Assembly: GCF_016741855.1 (NCBI RefSeq)
Contig: NZ_JAERRH010000007.1
Location: 124,001-188,000 of the forward strand
DNA: 64,000 nt
Direction: 5' to 3'
DNA from: Streptomyces musisoli
GTDB taxonomy: Bacteria; Actinomycetota; Actinomycetes; Streptomycetales; Streptomycetaceae
A program made the translations under genes and the position numbers. Positions 15,833 through 23,757 of this stretch are shown here, piece after piece. How positions within the stretch are numbered: position 1 is the first letter of the stretch; every line of letters starts with the position of its first letter. The notes under the pieces are model-generated. The model saw nothing but the letters and a program-made list of their open reading frames with translations, searched no databases and was not told the origin of the DNA.

Positions 15833-15873
15833 AGTGGCTAATGCCACTATCCAGGAAGTGGCTAAGGCCACTT
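15833..15873. promoter_or_regulatory. Two perfect GntR dyads before the zinc-ribbon/ATPase pair
   Basis: AGTGGC-TAAT-GCCACT (15833-15848) and AAGTGGC-TAAG-GCCACTT (15856-15873) lie 21-61 bases before the GTG of the small zinc-ribbon gene. They match the dyads in front of the GntR gene. Confidence 0.75.
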
Positions 15874-15893
15874 GATTCGGAAGGGGGCACGGG

Positions 15894-16067
15894 GTGACGA
15901 GTCAGCGGCCGGACCAGGGCGCGCGTGCAACTTGCCGGGGATGTCGGGGGCGCGGCTGGAAGCGCGTCGGCTCCCGTACGGCTCTGGCGCTCTCGACGGC
16001 CAATGACCGCGTCCGTGCCACGTCGAAACGACGCTGCCTCGACTGCGACGGCAGCGGCAAGGAGTGA
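15894..16067 (+). CDS. 57-aa zinc-ribbon protein with two DnaJ-like CxxCxGxG motifs
   Basis: The small product reads CRGCRGRGW near residue 14 and CLDCDGSGKE at the end, i.e. two CxxCxGxG half-sites as in the DnaJ zinc domain, joined by a basic linker. It probably binds one zinc ion. The GTG start lies behind AAGGGGG. The stop is 6 bases before the ATG of the anti-sigma-like ATPase, so both are likely one operon under the GntR dyads. The function is unknown. Confidence 0.65.
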   Translation: MTSQRPDQGARATCRGCRGRGWKRVGSRTALALSTANDRVRATSKRRCLDCDGSGKE

Positions 16068-16073
16068 GTGCGG

Positions 16074-16538
16074 ATGGCCTACTCGATCGACCGCTATCCC
16101 TCTGCGGACTCGCCGCGACTCGGCGCCATGACCCTGCACCCCGTCGCGGAGTCCGTCCCTCGGGCCCGGCGATGGTTCCGGAAGTTCATCGCCCCGTACA
16201 ACCCGGCCTGCTCGATCGACGACTGCGCGTTGATGATCTCGGAGCTGGTGACTAACGCCATTCTCTACGGGCGGGCTGATGAGAGCTGGGTGGTGCGCGT
16301 TGCGTGGTATCGCGTGGAGACGTCACTTCGGGTGGAGGTACACAATCCGGGATTCCCGGCGAGTGTGCGCATGCGGAAGCCGGACGCCAGCGATGCCCAC
16401 GGGCGCGGGCTGCTCCTCGTCGACTCCATCGCCGACTCGTGGCACTCCGGTCCCAGCCGCTTCGGCGGGACGGTTGTCTCGTTCACCATGGCCGACGCAT
16501 GGTCGCCTGATGAGGTCTTCGGGCCCGTTCTGTTCTGA
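16074..16538 (+). CDS. ATP-binding protein, anti-sigma factor (RsbW-like HATPase) type
   Basis: This 154-aa protein has the single-domain GHKL ATPase features: the N-box ELVTNAILYG and a G-box HGRGLLLVDSIADSW, followed by GGTVVSF. Streptomyces has many such stand-alone proteins that act as anti-sigma factors or kinases of anti-anti-sigma proteins. The ATG at 16074 is preferred to the GTG at 16068 because AAGGAG lies 9 bases before it. Confidence 0.8.
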   Translation: MAYSIDRYPSADSPRLGAMTLHPVAESVPRARRWFRKFIAPYNPACSIDDCALMISELVTNAILYGRADESWVVRVAWYRVETSLRVEVHNPGFPASVRMRKPDASDAHGRGLLLVDSIADSWHSGPSRFGGTVVSFTMADAWSPDEVFGPVLF

Positions 16539-16557
16539 CGGCGCAGTTGTCGCTAGT

Positions 16558-16580
16558 CTGGTTGACCAGTTGACTTGGCC
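16558..16580. promoter_or_regulatory. Kor-type operator upstream of the GntR/Kor gene
   Basis: Two direct TTGAC motifs (TTGACCAGTTGACTTGG) lie about 30 bases before the ATG. The same motif appears as TTGAC-AA-GTCAA (17366-17377) and AAGTCAACTTGTCA (about 17405-17418) in front of the transfer gene block. The repressor probably binds both. Confidence 0.6.
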
Positions 16581-16603
16581 AATCTCGACAGGCGGCGGCG
16601 TTC

Positions 16604-17332
16604 ATGGCGTATGAAGTGGAGGCACCGAAGTACGTACGCCTCGCGCAGACGATTCAGCGCCGCATCGAGGACGGCACCTATCCGCCTGGCACTCGGGTGC
16701 CCAGTGAGAACCAACTGGTGCAGTCCTTCGGAATGTCCCGCCCGACCGTCGTGCGGGCCCTGGAACTGCTCAAGCGGGACGGCTGGCTGGAGTCTCGGCA
16801 GGGGTACGGCACGATCGTCCGGGGCCGTCCTGAAGTCGTTGAGCAACAGGACCGGCGGGGGCGAGCGGTCCTGAATCGCGACGAGTCGCGGTCCTCCGGG
16901 CGCCTGGTCGAAGTTGCTGAGATGCCTGTTCCCGCGCGGATCGCCTCCGCGCTAGGGCTCCCGAAGCGAGCCAAGGTCCTCATGCGCCGTTTCCTTGCGG
17001 AGGAGGAGGGTGAAGCGGTCGAGTTGGTCTCGACGTACTTCCCCGCCGGCCTGGTCGAGGGGACCGAGTTGGCGAGCACTGATGCCCTGAGCGGCAGTGT
17101 GCGCAAGCATGTGGAGGCTCGGAAAAAGGTCCGCTATGACCACGTGACGGAACGGGTCTCGGCTCGACTGCCTGAGAGTGGTGAAGCCGAGCTTCTGGGC
17201 TTGCCTGACGGTGTGCCCGTGCTCAGCATCCTGGTCATCGCGTGCGATGCGTCCGGACAGGCGCTGCAAGTCTCTGATGTGCTGCTTCCGGCCGACCGTC
17301 AGGAACTCGAAGACACCTATCGCTTGAACTGA
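16604..17332 (+). CDS. GntR/HutC-family repressor of the element (KorSA-like)
   Basis: This 242-aa protein has a winged helix (YVRLAQTIQRRIEDGTYPPG, PSENQLVQSFGMSRPTVVRA) plus a UTRA domain. Position directly before the transfer/replication block and shared TTGAC operators on both sides match the Kor repressors of AICEs, which hold the excision/replication and transfer genes silent. It is a distant paralogue of the GntR at 15055, with different operator sequence. Confidence 0.8.
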   Translation: MAYEVEAPKYVRLAQTIQRRIEDGTYPPGTRVPSENQLVQSFGMSRPTVVRALELLKRDGWLESRQGYGTIVRGRPEVVEQQDRRGRAVLNRDESRSSGRLVEVAEMPVPARIASALGLPKRAKVLMRRFLAEEEGEAVELVSTYFPAGLVEGTELASTDALSGSVRKHVEARKKVRYDHVTERVSARLPESGEAELLGLPDGVPVLSILVIACDASGQALQVSDVLLPADRQELEDTYRLN

Positions 17333-17365
17333 CGCCTGATCCAGGCGAGTTCGCCCCTAACTCCC

Positions 17366-17418
17366 TTGACAAGTCAACCTGCCATCTCTAGCTTCGAACT
17401 TGCTAAGTCAACTTGTCA
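17366..17418. promoter_or_regulatory. Kor operators before the transfer block
   Basis: TTGAC-AA-GTCAA at 17366-17377 and AAGTCAACTTGTCA ending near 17418 lie upstream of the GTG at 17454. Confidence 0.6.
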
Positions 17419-17453
17419 GGTGGCGGGTTGATCGACTCGAAGGAGAAATCTCT

Positions 17454-17804
17454 GTGCGTGTGATCCGCGTTGACGCCTCGACCGCCACGATCCTGCTCAC
17501 CGAAGCGCCGGCGCCGAAGGTGCGTGACCGGCAGACCGGTGAGATCGCCAAGGATGCCGTGAGCGGTGAGGCACTGATGACGGTCGGCGTCGTCTTCATC
17601 GACGAAGGCGAGTCGTCCCTGATCCAGGTCACCATCCCCGAGAGCGGGGTGACCGACGGGCTGACGGTCGGCGCTCCTGTCTCGCTGCCGGGGCTCGTCG
17701 CCCGGCCGTGGGAGAGCGTGTTCAACGGCCAGCAGCGGCACGGCATCGCCTACCGGGCCACCGCCGTGGCTCCGGGTGCCTTCCCGATGGCGCAGGCGGG
17801 CTGA
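17454..17804 (+). CDS. Conserved AICE hypothetical protein
   Basis: This 116-aa, probably all-beta protein (MRVIRVDASTATILLTEAPA...) lacks signal peptide or membrane segment. The GTG follows GAAGGAG. Genes of this kind often stand first in the transfer operon of Streptomyces AICEs, directly before the FtsK-like translocase (here 5 bases apart). I do not know its function. Confidence 0.65.
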   Translation: MRVIRVDASTATILLTEAPAPKVRDRQTGEIAKDAVSGEALMTVGVVFIDEGESSLIQVTIPESGVTDGLTVGAPVSLPGLVARPWESVFNGQQRHGIAYRATAVAPGAFPMAQAG

Positions 17805-17809
17805 TCGCC

Positions 17810-19186
17810 GTGACCGACCTGGTGACGCTGGCCGAGTGGGGTGCGCCGCTTGCTGCGATAGGCGGCGGCGCGCTCTACGCCCGGCACGCCCACCCTGCGG
17901 CGTACTGGTCCACGGTCGGGCTGCCGATCTCGGTGGCCCGGCTGCTGGCCTCGTACTCCTCGACCATGGACGCGTGTGGCCTGACGGTCCCGCCGTCCCG
18001 GTTGCGGGCGCTGGCCGTCAAGGCGACCACTCGGCGGGAGGTCCGGCCCGTACCGCCTCGGCGGGGCGTGATCCGGCCTACCTCGACCGGTCTGCGGCTC
18101 CGGCTGCGGCTGGCTCCGGGACAGGAACCTGCGGATGTGGCGGCCTCGGCCGAACGGCTGTGGCACGCCTGGGGTGTTCACGCCGTGTACGTGCGGGACG
18201 TGAAGCCTGGAGTCGTGGAACTGCGGCTCGTCGGCTTCGACGTCCTGCGGAACGTGCGGATGCCTCGTCGGGCCGTCCCCGGACCGCTTCGGGTGCCGGT
18301 GGCTCTGCGCGAGGATGCGACGGCGTTCGTACGGGACTACCGGGCCGTACCGCATGAACTGGTTCTCGGCGCCACGTTGTCGGGCAAGTCCATGTTCCTG
18401 CGGAACCTGCTCGCCGGGCTGGCTGCCCAGCCGGTTGTCCTCGTCGGGATCGACTGCAAGCGGGGCGTGGAGCTGGCGCCGTTCGCTGCCCGGCTCTCCG
18501 CCCTGGCCACCGACCCGGTACAGGCGGCCGAGCTGTTGCCCGTGCTGGTGAAGGAAATGGAGGAGCGCTACGACCTGATCAAGGCGCGGCAGGGCATCGC
18601 CCCCGGTACTCCGGATGAGTTGATCACCTCGGACATCTGGGGCCTGCCCGACGACGAACGCCCGACTCCCATCGTGCTGTTCATCGACGAGGTGGCGGAA
18701 CTCTTCCTTGTCGCCACAAAGAAGGAGGAGGAACGGCGGGACGAGATGGTCACCCAGCTCATCCGGCTCGCTCAGCTCGGCCGTGCGGCCGGCATCTATC
18801 TGGAGGTGTGCGGGCAGCGCTTCGGCGCCGAGCTGGGCAAGGGCGCCACCATGCTCCGGGCGCAGCTGACCGGCCGTGTTTGCCACCGCGTCAACGATGA
18901 AGCCTCCGCCAAGATGGCGCTCGGTGACATCGCCCCCGAAGCGGTCTTCGCAGCCTGTGCCATCGCACCCGAGCTGCCCGGCCTCGCCGTCGTCGGCGAC
19001 ACGTCCGGTGGCTGGTCCCGCATCCGCACGCCTCACCTGTCCCTCGCCGAAGCGGCGGCCATCTGCCGTGAGGCGGCCCACCTCGCACCCGACGTGCCCG
19101 CCCTCGCGCCCTTCCGCCCCTACGTCCCTCCCGCGCTGGTGGAGGCCTCCGGGCCGGTAGCCGCTCCTCGCCCCGTCGCCGAGTAG
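17810..19186 (+). CDS. FtsK/SpoIIIE-like conjugative DNA translocase (TraSA/TraB type)
   Basis: This 458-aa protein has an N-terminal hydrophobic stretch, then a RecA-like motor: Walker A GATLSGKS (about residues 187-194), Walker B IVLFIDEVAEL (about residue 288) and the arginine-bearing AQLGRAAGIYLEVCGQR. Such single proteins move double-stranded DNA between mycelia in Streptomyces conjugation. The GTG at 17810 is preferred; the upstream frame overlaps the previous gene. It follows that gene by 5 bases. Confidence 0.9.
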   Translation: MTDLVTLAEWGAPLAAIGGGALYARHAHPAAYWSTVGLPISVARLLASYSSTMDACGLTVPPSRLRALAVKATTRREVRPVPPRRGVIRPTSTGLRLRLRLAPGQEPADVAASAERLWHAWGVHAVYVRDVKPGVVELRLVGFDVLRNVRMPRRAVPGPLRVPVALREDATAFVRDYRAVPHELVLGATLSGKSMFLRNLLAGLAAQPVVLVGIDCKRGVELAPFAARLSALATDPVQAAELLPVLVKEMEERYDLIKARQGIAPGTPDELITSDIWGLPDDERPTPIVLFIDEVAELFLVATKKEEERRDEMVTQLIRLAQLGRAAGIYLEVCGQRFGAELGKGATMLRAQLTGRVCHRVNDEASAKMALGDIAPEAVFAACAIAPELPGLAVVGDTSGGWSRIRTPHLSLAEAAAICREAAHLAPDVPALAPFRPYVPPALVEASGPVAAPRPVAE

Positions 19187-19269
19187 CCGCACCCGTTCCC
19201 ACGGTCGGCGCGACCGTCCCGCGCCATGTCCCTACCCCACCCATGCCCGAAACCGGAAGGAGTCGCGCC

Positions 19270-19950
19270 GTGCGTGCCCTGCCCGTCCGTGTGGACGCCG
19301 TACTCGTCCAGGCGCTCATCGCCGCCGCGCTGTCCTTCGCCCACCTGCATGACCTTGCCTTCGCCGCCGGACAGGACGGCTGGAAGGCGTGGGCCTACCC
19401 GGTCTCCGTCGACCTGCTGATGGTGGCGGCCTGGCGGCGACTCCGCTCGGGGGAGTCGAAAGCGGCCGGGTGGTGGTGGTTCCTCGTCGCGCTGGCGGCC
19501 TCACTCGGCGCCAACGTCGCCACCGCCGGACTGCTCGACCTGGACGACGTTCCCGCCTGGCTGCGCATCCTCGTCGCCGGCTGGCCCGCGGTCGCCTTCC
19601 TCGGCGGCACGCTCCTCGCCCACGGCGCACCCCAGACATCCCACGCCGCGACCGACACCGAACCGCCCTCGACGATCACGGACTCGGCACCGCAACCGCC
19701 CGCAAGAGAGACAGAGGTGGAGCCGCCCGTAGCGGTGGCCGAGCTTCCGTCCGTCGAAGTCGTGTCGGCTCAACCCTCGTCCGCTCCCGTGCCGTCCGCT
19801 GCCGTACCGCCTGCCCTCGTCGCCCTCGCCCGCAAGGTCGCCGACGAGCACCACGCCCGGACCGGTACCCCCATAGACACTCCAACCCTTCGCGCCCGGC
19901 TCGGCGTCCCTTTGCCGCTGGCCGAAGCAATCGCCGATCAACTCACCTGA
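19270..19950 (+). CDS. DUF2637 membrane protein (SpdB-like, plasmid spread)
   Basis: This 226-aa protein has about four N-terminal membrane segments (VLVQALIAAALSFAHLHDLA, AWAYPVSVDLLMVAAW, WWWFLVALAASLGANVATAG, AWLRILVAGWPAVAFLGG) and a Pro/Glu-rich cytoplasmic tail ending in a helix-turn-helix-like region. This is the DUF2637 layout seen in transfer operons of AICEs. The GTG follows GGAAGGAG. It probably assists intramycelial spread. Confidence 0.75.
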   Translation: MRALPVRVDAVLVQALIAAALSFAHLHDLAFAAGQDGWKAWAYPVSVDLLMVAAWRRLRSGESKAAGWWWFLVALAASLGANVATAGLLDLDDVPAWLRILVAGWPAVAFLGGTLLAHGAPQTSHAATDTEPPSTITDSAPQPPARETEVEPPVAVAELPSVEVVSAQPSSAPVPSAAVPPALVALARKVADEHHARTGTPIDTPTLRARLGVPLPLAEAIADQLT

Positions 19951-19969
19951 TCTCGGAGGACTTTCCACC

Positions 19970-20170
19970 TTGCGACCGTCCACGCTCCGCGCACTCAAGC
20001 GTGCCGCCGAGCTGACCCGACAGAACCGCCTCACCGAAGCCGTGCTCATCGCCGAACCCGTGATCCTCGCCGCCGACAGCTACGAGGGCGACGAGATCTT
20101 GCGCTGGCTCGCCGACCACGTCACCGACTTCACCGGCGAGACCGGCGACGACCAGAAGGAGAACCCCTGA
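19970..20170 (+). CDS. Small AICE hypothetical protein
   Basis: This 66-aa protein (MRPSTLRALKRAAELTRQNR...) is helical and ends acidic. It starts with TTG behind TCGGAGGA. Its stop overlaps the next ATG by one base (TGATG). It belongs to the transfer operon by position; the function is unknown. Confidence 0.65.
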   Translation: MRPSTLRALKRAAELTRQNRLTEAVLIAEPVILAADSYEGDEILRWLADHVTDFTGETGDDQKENP

Positions 20171-20361
20171 TGCCCGCCAACCGCCGCTTCCGCAACCTCG
20201 TCCGCATCGGTCCCGTCCAGGTCGGCACGTACTACGACGGCCGGGGCCGTGAGAAGCACACCGCCGCCTGCACGGCTCCGCGCTGCGGCTTCTCGACCGA
20301 CTACGACAGCCGGGCCGCCGCCGAGCTGGCCGCGCGCACCCACTGCTGCGCCGTCCGCTGA
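20170..20361 (+). CDS. Mobile-element transfer protein (small Cys-containing)
   Basis: This 63-aa protein reads VRIGPVQVGTYYDGRGREKH, then ACTAPRCGFSTDYDSRAAAE and HCC. It is a family common in Streptomyces conjugative elements and often annotated as mobile element transfer protein. The Cys/His set may bind zinc. It is coupled to the previous gene by a TGATG overlap. Confidence 0.75.
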   Translation: MPANRRFRNLVRIGPVQVGTYYDGRGREKHTAACTAPRCGFSTDYDSRAAAELAARTHCCAVR

Positions 20362-20387
20362 TCCGAGACGACACCCGAGGAGATCCC

Positions 20388-20582
20388 GTGACCGTCTCGC
20401 TGCCGCTCGTCTTCGTCCTGGGCGTCATCGCCTGGGCCGCGATCAAGTTCCTCGGCATCCGCCTGTGGGTCGCCGTCGTGATCGCCCTGTTCGGCTTCTG
20501 GCTCTCGCACACCGTCCTCGCCCCGGCCATCGAGTCCGGCACCCGCTCCGGGGTCGACGTCGTCAACGGCAACCGCGACTGA
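20388..20582 (+). CDS. Small two-span membrane protein of the transfer operon
   Basis: This 64-aa protein has two hydrophobic helices (LPLVFVLGVIAWAAIKFLGI and LWVAVVIALFGFWLSHTVLA). The GTG follows GAGGAG. Position suggests a Spd-type spread protein. Confidence 0.65.
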   Translation: MTVSLPLVFVLGVIAWAAIKFLGIRLWVAVVIALFGFWLSHTVLAPAIESGTRSGVDVVNGNRD

Positions 20583-20618
20583 GCCAACGACCGCAAGCAA
20601 CCGCAAAGGAGACCCGCC

Positions 20619-20882
20619 GTGTTCCGTCCCAAGATGCCCGACACTCCGCACGTCCCGAGCATCACCATGCACATCCCGCAGGAGCACGCCCCGGTTCCGG
20701 CTCACTCTGCCGGTCGCCCGGTCGCCCCGTTCGTGGGCGTCGGGGTCGGAGCGGTCGCCGCCGTGGTCGTCGTGGGCGTCGTCCTCACCGCGCTCCTGGC
20801 GGCGGTCACCGTGTCGGCCATCTCCGTGGCCATCGCCGCCGTCGTCCTGCGCTCCCTCGTCAACAGCGCGCCCAAGCGCTGA
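20619..20882 (+). CDS. Small membrane protein, SpdB-like
   Basis: This 87-aa protein has a Pro/His-rich start and one long Val/Ala-rich hydrophobic region (about residues 38-80), typical of small spread proteins next to the replication gene in AICEs. It starts with GTG behind AAAGGAGA. Confidence 0.65.
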   Translation: MFRPKMPDTPHVPSITMHIPQEHAPVPAHSAGRPVAPFVGVGVGAVAAVVVVGVVLTALLAAVTVSAISVAIAAVVLRSLVNSAPKR

Positions 20883-20971
20883 CCGGCCGCCGGGGCGGCA
20901 ACAAGCCGCCAAGCATCCCGCCGCCCCGGGGCCGTCCCTCCCAACCGCCGAAACAGCCGAAAGGAACACCC

Positions 20972-22315
20972 ATCATCACCCGGCAGACTCCGCCACCGCT
21001 GGCGGAACTCTCCATGCTCGCCTCACTCGGCACCCTGCCCGAACTGGCCCGCCAATTCTCCGGCCTGGGCGGCTGCACCCACCCGGTACGCCTCGACGGC
21101 CACCGCACCGAGTACGCCGTCGACACCACGACCGGTGAGGTCGGGCGCGTGCTGCACCACCTCGACTCGACCACCCTCCCCGCCGGAAACCTCCTCGTCC
21201 GCTGCAACAACCGCCGTGCCACCCGCTGCCCGGCCTGCGCCGAGGTCTACCGCCGCGACACCTACCACCTGATCACCGCCGGACTCCGCGGCGGCAAGGG
21301 CACCCCCGAGCAGGTCGGCACGCACCCACGCGTCTTCGCCACGTTCACCGCGCCGAGCTTCGGCCCGGTCCACAACCGCCCCTCCAGCGGACGGCCCTGC
21401 CGCTGCGGTGCCCGGCACGACGACACGGACTCGGCCCTCGGCACGCCCCTCGACCCGGACACGTACGACTACGAAGCGGCCGTGCTCTGGAACGCGCAGG
21501 CCGGGGCCCTCTGGCGCCGGTTCTCCATCTACCTCCGCCGTGAGGTCGCCAAGCGCGCCGGCCTCACGCAACGGGCCTTCCGCGACCACGCCCGCATCTC
21601 CTTCGCCAAGGTCGCCGAGTACCAGAAGCGCGGCGCCGTCCACTTCCACGCGGTCATCCGCCTCGACGGCCCCGAGGGAGGCGAGACCTCGCCCCCGGCC
21701 TGGGCCACGGCTGAGCTGCTGGGTGACGCGATCCGTGCCGCTGCCACCGCCGCCCGTGTCCACGGCCCGACCGTCGACGGCCGGGCACACTCCTTCGCCT
21801 TCGGCCGTCAGCTCGACGTCCGCCCGATCCGCTCGTCCGACTTCGACGGCGGCCAGGAGCTGACCGAGCGGGCTGTAGCCGCGTACATCGCCAAGTACGC
21901 CACCAAGGGCGCCGAGACCGCGACGGGCACCCTCGACCGGCCGATCCGCTTCCTCGCCGAGCTGGCCGGGGCCCGGATCACCGACCACGCCCGCCGCCTC
22001 ATCCGAACCGCCTGGACCCTCGGCGCACGTCCCGAGCTGGCCGACCTCCGCCTACGAGCCTGGGCGCACATGCTCGGCTTCCGCGGCCACTTCTCCACCA
22101 AATCCCGCCGCTACTCCACCACCCTCGGCGCACTCCGCGACGCCCGCGCCGAATGGCGCCGCGCCCAAGCTGCCTCGCCCGCACCCCAGGACGGCGAAAC
22201 CACGCTCGTCCTCGCGCACTGGGTCTTCGCCGGAACGGGCCTCAGCGCGGGCGAAACCTGGCTGGCCGCATCCCTCGAACCTGCTCCCGGAACGGAAGGA
22301 GAGCCGACCACATGA
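20972..22315 (+). CDS. repSA: Rolling-circle-type replication initiator (RepSA-like)
   Basis: This protein of about 447 aa has an N-terminal Cys cluster (LLVRCNNRRATRCPACAEVY), the HUH motif in AVHFHAVIRLDG, and the tyrosine motif AAYIAKYATK (YxxKY), the three parts of RepSA-type initiators that nick double-strand origins. The first frame-consistent position behind AAAGGA is an ATC codon at 20972. The first ATG is at 21014 and has no ribosome binding site. The stop overlaps the xis start (ATGA). Confidence 0.88.
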   Translation: MITRQTPPPLAELSMLASLGTLPELARQFSGLGGCTHPVRLDGHRTEYAVDTTTGEVGRVLHHLDSTTLPAGNLLVRCNNRRATRCPACAEVYRRDTYHLITAGLRGGKGTPEQVGTHPRVFATFTAPSFGPVHNRPSSGRPCRCGARHDDTDSALGTPLDPDTYDYEAAVLWNAQAGALWRRFSIYLRREVAKRAGLTQRAFRDHARISFAKVAEYQKRGAVHFHAVIRLDGPEGGETSPPAWATAELLGDAIRAAATAARVHGPTVDGRAHSFAFGRQLDVRPIRSSDFDGGQELTERAVAAYIAKYATKGAETATGTLDRPIRFLAELAGARITDHARRLIRTAWTLGARPELADLRLRAWAHMLGFRGHFSTKSRRYSTTLGALRDARAEWRRAQAASPAPQDGETTLVLAHWVFAGTGLSAGETWLAASLEPAPGTEGEPTT

Positions 22316-22527
22316 ACGAGCGCTACCTGTCCGTGGACCAGGTGGCCGAGCTGCTGGGCACGACTGCGCGCTTCCCCCGGCGGCTGATCGAGGAGCGGCG
22401 CATCCGGTACGTCAAGGTCGGCCGGCACGTCCGCATTCCTGAGAGTGCACTTCGCGAATACCTCGCCTCGCGCACTGTGGAGCCGCTGCGTCGGCCTCGT
22501 TCCCGCTTCGGGAGGGCTGCTGCCTGA
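22312..22527 (+). CDS. xis: Excisionase (helix-turn-helix, MerR-like)
   Basis: This 71-aa protein reads YLSVDQVAELLGTTARFPRR, LIEERRIRYVKVGRHVRIPE and ALREYLASR, the HTH_17/excisionase fold. The ATG follows GGAAGGAG and overlaps the rep stop. Its own stop overlaps the int start (TGATG). It is expected to steer the integrase to excision. Confidence 0.88.
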   Translation: MNERYLSVDQVAELLGTTARFPRRLIEERRIRYVKVGRHVRIPESALREYLASRTVEPLRRPRSRFGRAAA

Positions 22528-23708
22528 TGGCCAACAGCAAGGGCAGGCGCCGTCGTTTCGGCGCGATCAGACGGCTTCCTTCGGGCCGGTACCAGGCTCG
22601 CTATCCGGGCCCTGACGGCGTGATGCGTCCGGCTCCCGTCACCTTCGAGACCACGGCCGACGCCGACGACTGGCTTGCCGAGAAACAGACGGAGATCCGC
22701 CGGGGGGAGTGGCGCGACCCCGAGGCAGGTGCGGTGAGCTTCCGGGCCTACGCAGACAAGTGGGTCGATGAACGGGAGCTCGCGCCGCTCACCCGCGACC
22801 TGTACCGATACCTCCTCGACAAGCACCTGTTCGCCTTCGCCGAGTCGGACTTGGACGAGATCACCGCTCCGCGTGTCCGCGAGTGGCGGGCCGATCGGCT
22901 GCGGACCACGAACGCCAAGACGATGACTGCCAAGGCGTACCGGCTCCTCAAGGCCATTATGGAGACGGCCGTGGACGACGAGCTGATCACGCGCAACCCG
23001 TGCCGGATCAAGGGAGCGGGGAAGGAGAAGGCGGCTGAGCGGCGTATCGCGACCGTCGCCCAGGTGGATGCCCTCGCCGAAGCGGTGGGGATGCGGTGGC
23101 GGCTCATGGTCTACCTGGGCGCGTACGGCCCGATGCGGCCGGAAGAGCTGGCCGGCCTCCGCCGCCGAGACGTCGACCTCGACAACCTTCGCGTCCGCGT
23201 CCGCCTCGCCGAGCCGGAGCGGATGAACGGGCGGCGCGTCCAGGGCGACACCAAGTCGGAGGCGGGCACCCGGACTGTGATTCTTCCCGCGTTCCTCCGC
23301 CGGGAGCTCTGCTGGCATCTGGAGAGCTACGCCGAGCCGGGCCCCGATGGGCTGATCTTCGTAGGGGAGAAGGGCGCTCCGTTCCGGCGCAGCACCTTCG
23401 GGCGGAAGTGGCGGCGGGCGCGGGAGGTCGTGGGGATGCCCGAGGGTTTCCGGTTCTACGACCTTCGGCACACCGGGCACACGCTGTCCACGCGCTCCGG
23501 TGCCACGCTCAAAGACACCATGGTGCGTGCCGGGCAGTCCTCGGAGAAGGCGGCGCTGATCTATCAGCACTCCGACGACGAGCGGCAGGAGGAGGTGGCC
23601 GCCGGGCTGGATGCGACGGTGCGGAAGGCTCGGGCTGCGGTCAGGGAGACCCAGCGCGACAAGGGGCCCGACAAGCCTTCTGGCACGAATCTGGCACGCG
23701 GCGAGTGA
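22527..23708 (+). CDS. int: Tyrosine-family site-specific integrase
   Basis: This 393-aa protein has an N-terminal arm-binding region, a core-binding SAM-like domain (about residues 70-160) and a catalytic domain. Catalytic residues are visible: Arg in GPMRPEEL, Lys in TKSEAGTRTV, the box DLRHTGHTL (Arg314, His318 region) and the nucleophile Tyr346 in LIYQHS. Its 3' end contains two TCTGGCACG repeats that also occur at the other element end. It ends 49 bases before the tRNA-Gly att core, the classic position. Confidence 0.95.
   Translation: MANSKGRRRRFGAIRRLPSGRYQARYPGPDGVMRPAPVTFETTADADDWLAEKQTEIRRGEWRDPEAGAVSFRAYADKWVDERELAPLTRDLYRYLLDKHLFAFAESDLDEITAPRVREWRADRLRTTNAKTMTAKAYRLLKAIMETAVDDELITRNPCRIKGAGKEKAAERRIATVAQVDALAEAVGMRWRLMVYLGAYGPMRPEELAGLRRRDVDLDNLRVRVRLAEPERMNGRRVQGDTKSEAGTRTVILPAFLRRELCWHLESYAEPGPDGLIFVGEKGAPFRRSTFGRKWRRAREVVGMPEGFRFYDLRHTGHTLSTRSGATLKDTMVRAGQSSEKAALIYQHSDDERQEEVAAGLDATVRKARAAVRETQRDKGPDKPSGTNLARGE
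23679..23698. promoter_or_regulatory. Putative arm-type integrase sites, right end
   Basis: TCTGGCACG occurs at 23679-23687 and 23690-23698, inside the last codons of int, with the same orientation and 11-base spacing as the left-end pair. Confidence 0.55.
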
Positions 23709-23727
23709 TCGCACCGGACAGCAAAAC

Positions 23728-23750
23728 GGCCCAGGTCTTTGACCTGGGCC
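23728..23750. terminator. Element-supplied terminator between int and tRNA-Gly
   Basis: GGCCCAGGTC and GACCTGGGCC arms (10 bp perfect) flank a TTT loop. It can end int transcripts on the plus strand and the tRNA transcript on the minus strand. It replaces the chromosomal tRNA terminator now displaced to 8057-8079. Confidence 0.8.
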
Positions 23751-23757
23751 TTCTTCG

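Noticed and set aside
20249..20971. N-terminal extension of the replication initiator back to 20249
   Set aside because: The extension is Arg/Pro-rich shadow across three small transfer genes that are clearly real.
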